From: CAZCTC01 sp964501335
GTDB lineage: Bacteria > Chloroflexota > Anaerolineae > B4-G1 > SLSP01
Reading direction: 5' to 3'
Assembly: GCA_964501335.1 (NCBI GenBank)
Contig: CAZCTC010000003.1
Location: 116,953 to 180,952 of the forward strand
Length of the DNA stretch: 64,000 bases
In this document: positions 60,941 through 64,000 of the stretch, in pieces
How positions within the stretch are numbered: the stretch's first letter is position 1
Layout of the letters: the number at the start of each line of letters is the position of its first letter
Notes under the pieces: generated by a model
Database searches by the model: none
Told to the model about the DNA's origin: nothing
The model's input: the letters and a program-made list of their open reading frames with translations, nothing else
Position numbers and translations under genes: made by a program

Positions 60941-61431
60941 CAGAGCCGCCTCGGCGACGATACCCTCTTACTCCCTCCCCCTCACCACCATGTCGGCGGC
61001 GTGTCCTCACCAAGAATCTCCTATAAGCACGCTGCGCCCGTATAGCTGCAGGGGGGAGGGATGGGGAGAGGGCCGGCGCACCAAAACATAGCCCTTTTCC
61101 AGAGCCGCCCCGGCGACGATACACTCTTACTCCCTCCCCCTCACCGCCATGTCGGCGGCGTGTCCTCACCAAGAATCTCCTATAAGCACGCTGCGCCCGT
61201 ATAGCTGCAGGGGGGAGGGATGGGGAGAGGGCCGGCGCACCAAAACATAGCCCTTTTCCAGAGCCGCCCCGGCGACGATACACTCTTACTCCCTCCCCCT
61301 CACCGCCATGTCGGCGGCGTGTCCTCACCAAGAATCTCCTATAAGCACGCTGCGCCCGTATAGCTGCAGGGGGGAGGGATGGGGAGAGGGCCGGCGCACC
61401 AAAACATAGCCCTTTTCCAGAGCCGCCCCGG
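60941..61431 (+). repeat. Tandem array of the second intergenic module, 159-bp period
   Basis: The start CAGAGCCGCC recurs at 60941, 61100, 61259 and 61418, exactly 159 bp apart: three full units and a partial fourth. Each holds CCCTCCCCCTCACC, a GTCGGCGGCGTGTCC block, ACCAAGAATCTCCT, GGGGGGAGGGATGGGGAGAG and a lone hairpin arm (GCGCACCAAAACATA). Units two and three are nearly identical. The period is divisible by 3, which makes a spurious Arg/Gly-rich frame. With the copy-23 element, it explains the 764-nt gap. Confidence 0.93.
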
Positions 61432-61464
61432 CGGCGCAGGCTTTCTACTATCTACTTCCCCCGC

Positions 61465-61492
61465 TTGATTCTTTCCCGGGCAGGGATACAAT
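61465..61492 (+). promoter_or_regulatory. Promoter of the DUF3267 gene
   Basis: TTGATT (61465-61470), a 16-bp spacer and TACAAT (61487-61492), 31 nt before the ATG at 61524. Confidence 0.7.
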
Positions 61493-61523
61493 CCTGCTAT
61501 GAAATCACAAAAGGAACCCGCTT

Positions 61524-62132
61524 ATGCGTTTTCACTTCGGCGCCATCCCTGAAAGTCCCAATTTCCATCCCGAAACCGACGGTTGGTCCAAAATTCGGGA
61601 ACCCGGCCCGGTCGCCATCCAGTTTCTCGCCTTTCCAGCCGCCCTGGTCATCCTGATAATCGAAGGATTGCTGCTTTCGATCGTCCTCCCACCTTCCATG
61701 AACTATTCCACATCCATGGAACTCCCACTTCTGACGCCCTTTATCATCTTCCTGCTCCTGATTCCCAGCCACGAATTGCTGCATGCCGTCTTCAACCCTG
61801 GCTGGGGCCGTTCTCGCCGCTCGATCATCGGCTTCTGGGTCTCCAAAGTCCTCTTCTACGCTCACTATGACGGGGAAATGTCCCGCAATCGCTTCCTGCT
61901 CGTCTTTGCCGGACCGCTGCTGGGCCTTTCACTTCTCCCTATCATCCTCATCGCCGGCCTGCGCTTCATCGCCGGAACCGAATCGCTCATCCTCATGCTC
62001 GCCTTCGCCTCCGTCCTGAACGCCCTCCTGGCCAGCGGTGACGCCATCGGCATCGTCCTCTTGCTGCTCCAGGTCCCTGCCGATGCCGTCGTGCGCAATC
62101 AAGGCTGGCGCACCTACTGGAAAAAGCGATAA
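61524..62132 (+). CDS. DUF3267 membrane zincin (putative metalloprotease)
   Basis: 202 aa with about five hydrophobic segments. The HELLH motif (83-87) in the second or third segment, IPSHELLHAVFNPGWG, is the zinc-binding signature of the DUF3267 group, which resembles site-2 and FtsH-type intramembrane proteases. A conserved polar loop (MSRNRFLLVFAGPLLGLSLLP) contains the second ligand region, and the C-terminal half has ASGDAIGIVLLLLQVP, also typical. The target peptide is unknown. AAAGGAACC lies upstream of the ATG. The stop codon TAA at 62130-62132 lies inside the next hairpin. Confidence 0.88.
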   Translation: MRFHFGAIPESPNFHPETDGWSKIREPGPVAIQFLAFPAALVILIIEGLLLSIVLPPSMNYSTSMELPLLTPFIIFLLLIPSHELLHAVFNPGWGRSRRSIIGFWVSKVLFYAHYDGEMSRNRFLLVFAGPLLGLSLLPIILIAGLRFIAGTESLILMLAFASVLNALLASGDAIGIVLLLLQVPADAVVRNQGWRTYWKKR

Positions 62133-62235
62133 GTATTCGCGGGCTTCGAAAAGCCCGCGAATACTTAAACAAGAAAGTTCTCTTTCCCCGTCCAGCACGT
62201 CGTTTTTTACCTGAAAAGTGCCTGTTGCGGGACGC
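62131..62235 (+). repeat. Dispersed hairpin element, copy 24, with tail
   Basis: Hairpin 62131-62166 (left arm AAGTATTCGCGGGCTT, loop CGAA, perfect) that includes the stop codon of the DUF3267 gene, followed by CTCTTTCCCC, CCAGCACGTCG and GTTGCGGGACGC to 62235. Confidence 0.92.
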
Positions 62236-62397
62236 AAAAACCGTTCAAAAAATCTTCGCTTTACCGGCTCAAATGGACTGAAATCCGCTGTCTACTGTCT
62301 ACCGTCTACTGTCTACTACTCCTGTGCATGCAAAAAGACCTGAATAGGAAGCCGGCCTGTCAAAGGTAACAACTTGGATTAAAGAAAGAGGTGAACC

Positions 62398-62961
62398 ATG
62401 ATGCGGATAAACCGATCATTTATCATTCTGTCCATCATTGCACCCCTCACCGCACTCGCTCTGGCCTGTGGCGGACCGGACACTTTACCTCCAATGGACG
62501 ACCTGAGCCCCCTGGCCGTGGTCTGCCAGGGACAGGCAGTCCCCCAGGCCGACGCCTATCAGGCCCGTCCCGGCTTGCATCGACTGCTCTGGATTGACCA
62601 GACTGATGAAAAGACAGAAATCAACCTCCAGGCCCCCCTCCCCATCAACTGGATGCCGACCATTATCACCACCACCGAACTGATTGCCTGCATCGGCCCG
62701 CAAATCAACCAGCTCGTTAAAGACTGCGAAACATCCAACGGCACCGAAGAGATCTATCGTTACGAACGCGAGGTCCGGCTTTACGAAACTCACACCGGAC
62801 AACTACTCGACAGCACCGTTATTCCGGGAGAAAACAGCGGCACACCGGAATGCAACCTTCAGGCTTTAGGCCGGACCCGCACCCAACTCGGTCAGGAAGT
62901 CAATCCGAAAGACATAGAAGCCTGGCTCAAGCCCTACGTAGACGGGACGATCGATAAATGA
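62398..62961 (+). CDS. Small lipoprotein of unknown function
   Basis: 187 aa. Signal peptide with lipobox LALAC (Cys24 if the first ATG is used; a second ATG at 62401 is equally possible). The mature part is soluble with further Cys residues (VCQG, IACIG, DCET, ECNL), possibly two disulfide bridges. RYEREVRLYETHTGQLLDSTVIPG and a GPDTLPPMDDLSPL segment are similar in style to Chloroflexota lipoproteins of unknown role. AAAGAGGTGAACC precedes the ATG. No partner is visible. Confidence 0.72.
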   Translation: MMRINRSFIILSIIAPLTALALACGGPDTLPPMDDLSPLAVVCQGQAVPQADAYQARPGLHRLLWIDQTDEKTEINLQAPLPINWMPTIITTTELIACIGPQINQLVKDCETSNGTEEIYRYEREVRLYETHTGQLLDSTVIPGENSGTPECNLQALGRTRTQLGQEVNPKDIEAWLKPYVDGTIDK

Positions 62962-62994
62962 TGTGGGGTGACGGAAAACCACCCCTGAAGTCAA

Positions 62995-64000
62995 TTAAAG
63001 AACCACCCCTACTTTAGAATACTTGGTCCCCAATGCATTTGCCTCCGCTACGGTTGCTTCCCCCACAAAAACATCCAAATGATGGCCCTGTATCCGACTG
63101 CCGGTATCACATGCTGAAAAATGCCCTCGACTTTTATAGACTTCAATCTCCAGGTTGGCTCCTAATCCTATCAAACGACGATCACAGGCCACACTCTTCC
63201 AGGATTGAGGCTCTCCTTTCACTCCACCTTTTCCATATTTAAATACCAAATCTTCGTTCTTATCAGTCCTGGGATTACATTTACCCCAATCAAGAGTAAT
63301 ATACTGTCCATCCTCACCCAACCCGGTGCCCTGCATTCGAATTCCTCTCGACCCATACAAAAAGCTCTTACGATATTTAGTCTTCCCATCCAATCCGGTT
63401 GGAGTCTCCGTCTTCTGTTGATGGGCATAAAGCGGATCACGTTCCAAAGCAAAAGTATAATGAGTGATCTTGAAATTATCGGCAAACCAATCAACCTGCC
63501 CCACTGTCTTCAAATTAACAACGTTAGTCCATCCATCCTTCTTAAGTTTAGAATCCGCCGCCGGATAAACATGCACATAAATCTTCCCATTTCTTTCCAA
63601 CGGTAAATCTTCTTTCCCGGCTGTCTTTACTTTCGCATATCGGGGAATCTTAGTAGATTTGGCAATCCCTCTATCCCAAAGAGAACAGCCTCTACCAGAA
63701 TCTGAAATCACATATTCGGTGTTCGGTTGGATAGAACCCCAGTTCCCAGTCGTAGAAATGGCCGTAACTTTCACATCGGTTTTAATCTCCCGCTGAATCT
63801 TTTTTCCTTCCATCGACCAATGAGTCTTTCCGGCCACCGCTTCTAACGACGCTACCCCATACTTCTGCCGGATCCCGTCAAATTCCGGCTTTAGTTTATC
63901 AACCTGCCCCGGGTTGGCAGTTCCCATCGACAAAAATTCTCGATGCATTGCCTGCCGCCCCTCTTTCTCCGCCGCATTGACCTTAGGATCGACGGCATCG
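62995..64000 (-). CDS. C-terminal part of a large protein with a 3D (MltA-type) domain, cut by the window edge
   Basis: The frame is open to base 64000; at least 335 aa remain and the start lies outside. The C-terminal 100 residues are a 3D domain: RRLIGLGANLEIEVYKSRGHFSACDTGSRIQGHHLDVFVGE, with the catalytic-type Asp residues of D-T-G-x-x-I-x-G-x-x-x-D. Upstream is a region with WFADNFKITHYTFALERDPLYAHQ that also resembles the domain's start. The gene is visibly more AT-rich than its neighbours. Such domains cleave peptidoglycan or act as effectors at the end of polymorphic exported proteins; neither can be decided from the part seen. Confidence 0.75.
   Translation of the reverse strand, partial: DAVDPKVNAAEKEGRQAMHREFLSMGTANPGQVDKLKPEFDGIRQKYGVASLEAVAGKTHWSMEGKKIQREIKTDVKVTAISTTGNWGSIQPNTEYVISDSGRGCSLWDRGIAKSTKIPRYAKVKTAGKEDLPLERNGKIYVHVYPAADSKLKKDGWTNVVNLKTVGQVDWFADNFKITHYTFALERDPLYAHQQKTETPTGLDGKTKYRKSFLYGSRGIRMQGTGLGEDGQYITLDWGKCNPRTDKNEDLVFKYGKGGVKGEPQSWKSVACDRRLIGLGANLEIEVYKSRGHFSACDTGSRIQGHHLDVFVGEATVAEANALGTKYSKVGVVL

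Noticed and set aside
60813..61331. 172-aa minus-strand frame with repeated RTRRRHGGEGEGV
   Set aside because: It exists only because the tandem unit of 159 bp is divisible by three; there is no ribosome binding site and its composition follows the repeat.
60941..61431. CRISPR array
   Set aside because: Units are contiguous 159-bp repeats without unique spacers; no cas gene is near.
296..62166. Terminal inverted repeats of insertion sequences
   Set aside because: Arms are only a few nucleotides apart, and no transposase or target duplication is evident in the window.

Overview
The window looks like a stretch of a Chloroflexota chromosome (Anaerolineae or a relative). This is inferred from gene content, not from a marker gene. 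The pointers are a bacterial Elp3, a giant GT39-DUF2298 membrane protein, a UPF0182 protein, a lipoprotein alpha-2-macroglobulin with Ig-like repeats, a BTAD/NB-ARC/TPR regulator, NarL-type two-component proteins, a moderately high GC content, and long intergenic gaps packed with palindromes. I see no rRNA, tRNA, CRISPR array, transposase or phage gene.

Layout. 1-3.1 kb: a minus-strand operon (elp3, a small coiled-coil ORF, a truncated membrane protein) diverges from a methyltransferase that resembles Trm9/ALKBH8. Elp3 plus a Trm9-like enzyme would be a two-step wobble-uridine (cm5U to mcm5U) pathway. 3.1-11.5 kb: a 1701-aa glycosyltransferase/DUF2298 fusion, a GH57 protein and glycogen synthase. 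11.8-15.1 kb: a secreted lamin-tail/phospholipase-D-like protein. 15.3-22.4 kb: an EamA transporter, a small membrane-anchored protein, a phosphoesterase, a GDPD, an AAA ATPase, a self-regulated PadR-SDR operon and a Yip1 protein. 22.8-33.9 kb: the macroglobulin lipoprotein, UPF0182 and two alpha/beta hydrolases. 34.7-44 kb: a conserved hypothetical, rlmI with two envelope proteins, and a YchF-like GTPase with a histidine kinase and a membrane protein. 44.2-48.5 kb: a surface cluster (GT2, polyprenyl glycosylphosphotransferase, methyltransferase, sortase, tiny membrane protein). 48.8-56.6 kb: an aminotransferase behind a possible attenuator, a lytic transglycosylase, a kinase/regulator pair divergent from an isoprenylcysteine-methyltransferase-like protein, and a tannase-like lipoprotein. 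56.7-64 kb: the BTAD regulator, a GRAM-like protein, a DUF3267 zincin, a lipoprotein and the C-terminal part of a 3D-domain protein.

The strongest unexplained signal is not a gene. About two dozen intergenic palindromes of roughly 34-40 nt have near-perfect stems. Different copies carry different stem sequences, yet the two arms always match. Many are fused to a conserved asymmetric tail, some to a second module that is amplified as a 159-bp tandem array at 60.9-61.4 kb. One copy appears to have been interrupted inside a kinase/regulator operon. They lie in divergent, convergent and co-directional gaps, so they are not only terminators.

A second theme is promoter architecture. Several genes have a -10 hexamer only 7-9 nt before the ATG and no Shine-Dalgarno sequence, which suggests leaderless transcripts. 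Other genes have ordinary ribosome binding sites.
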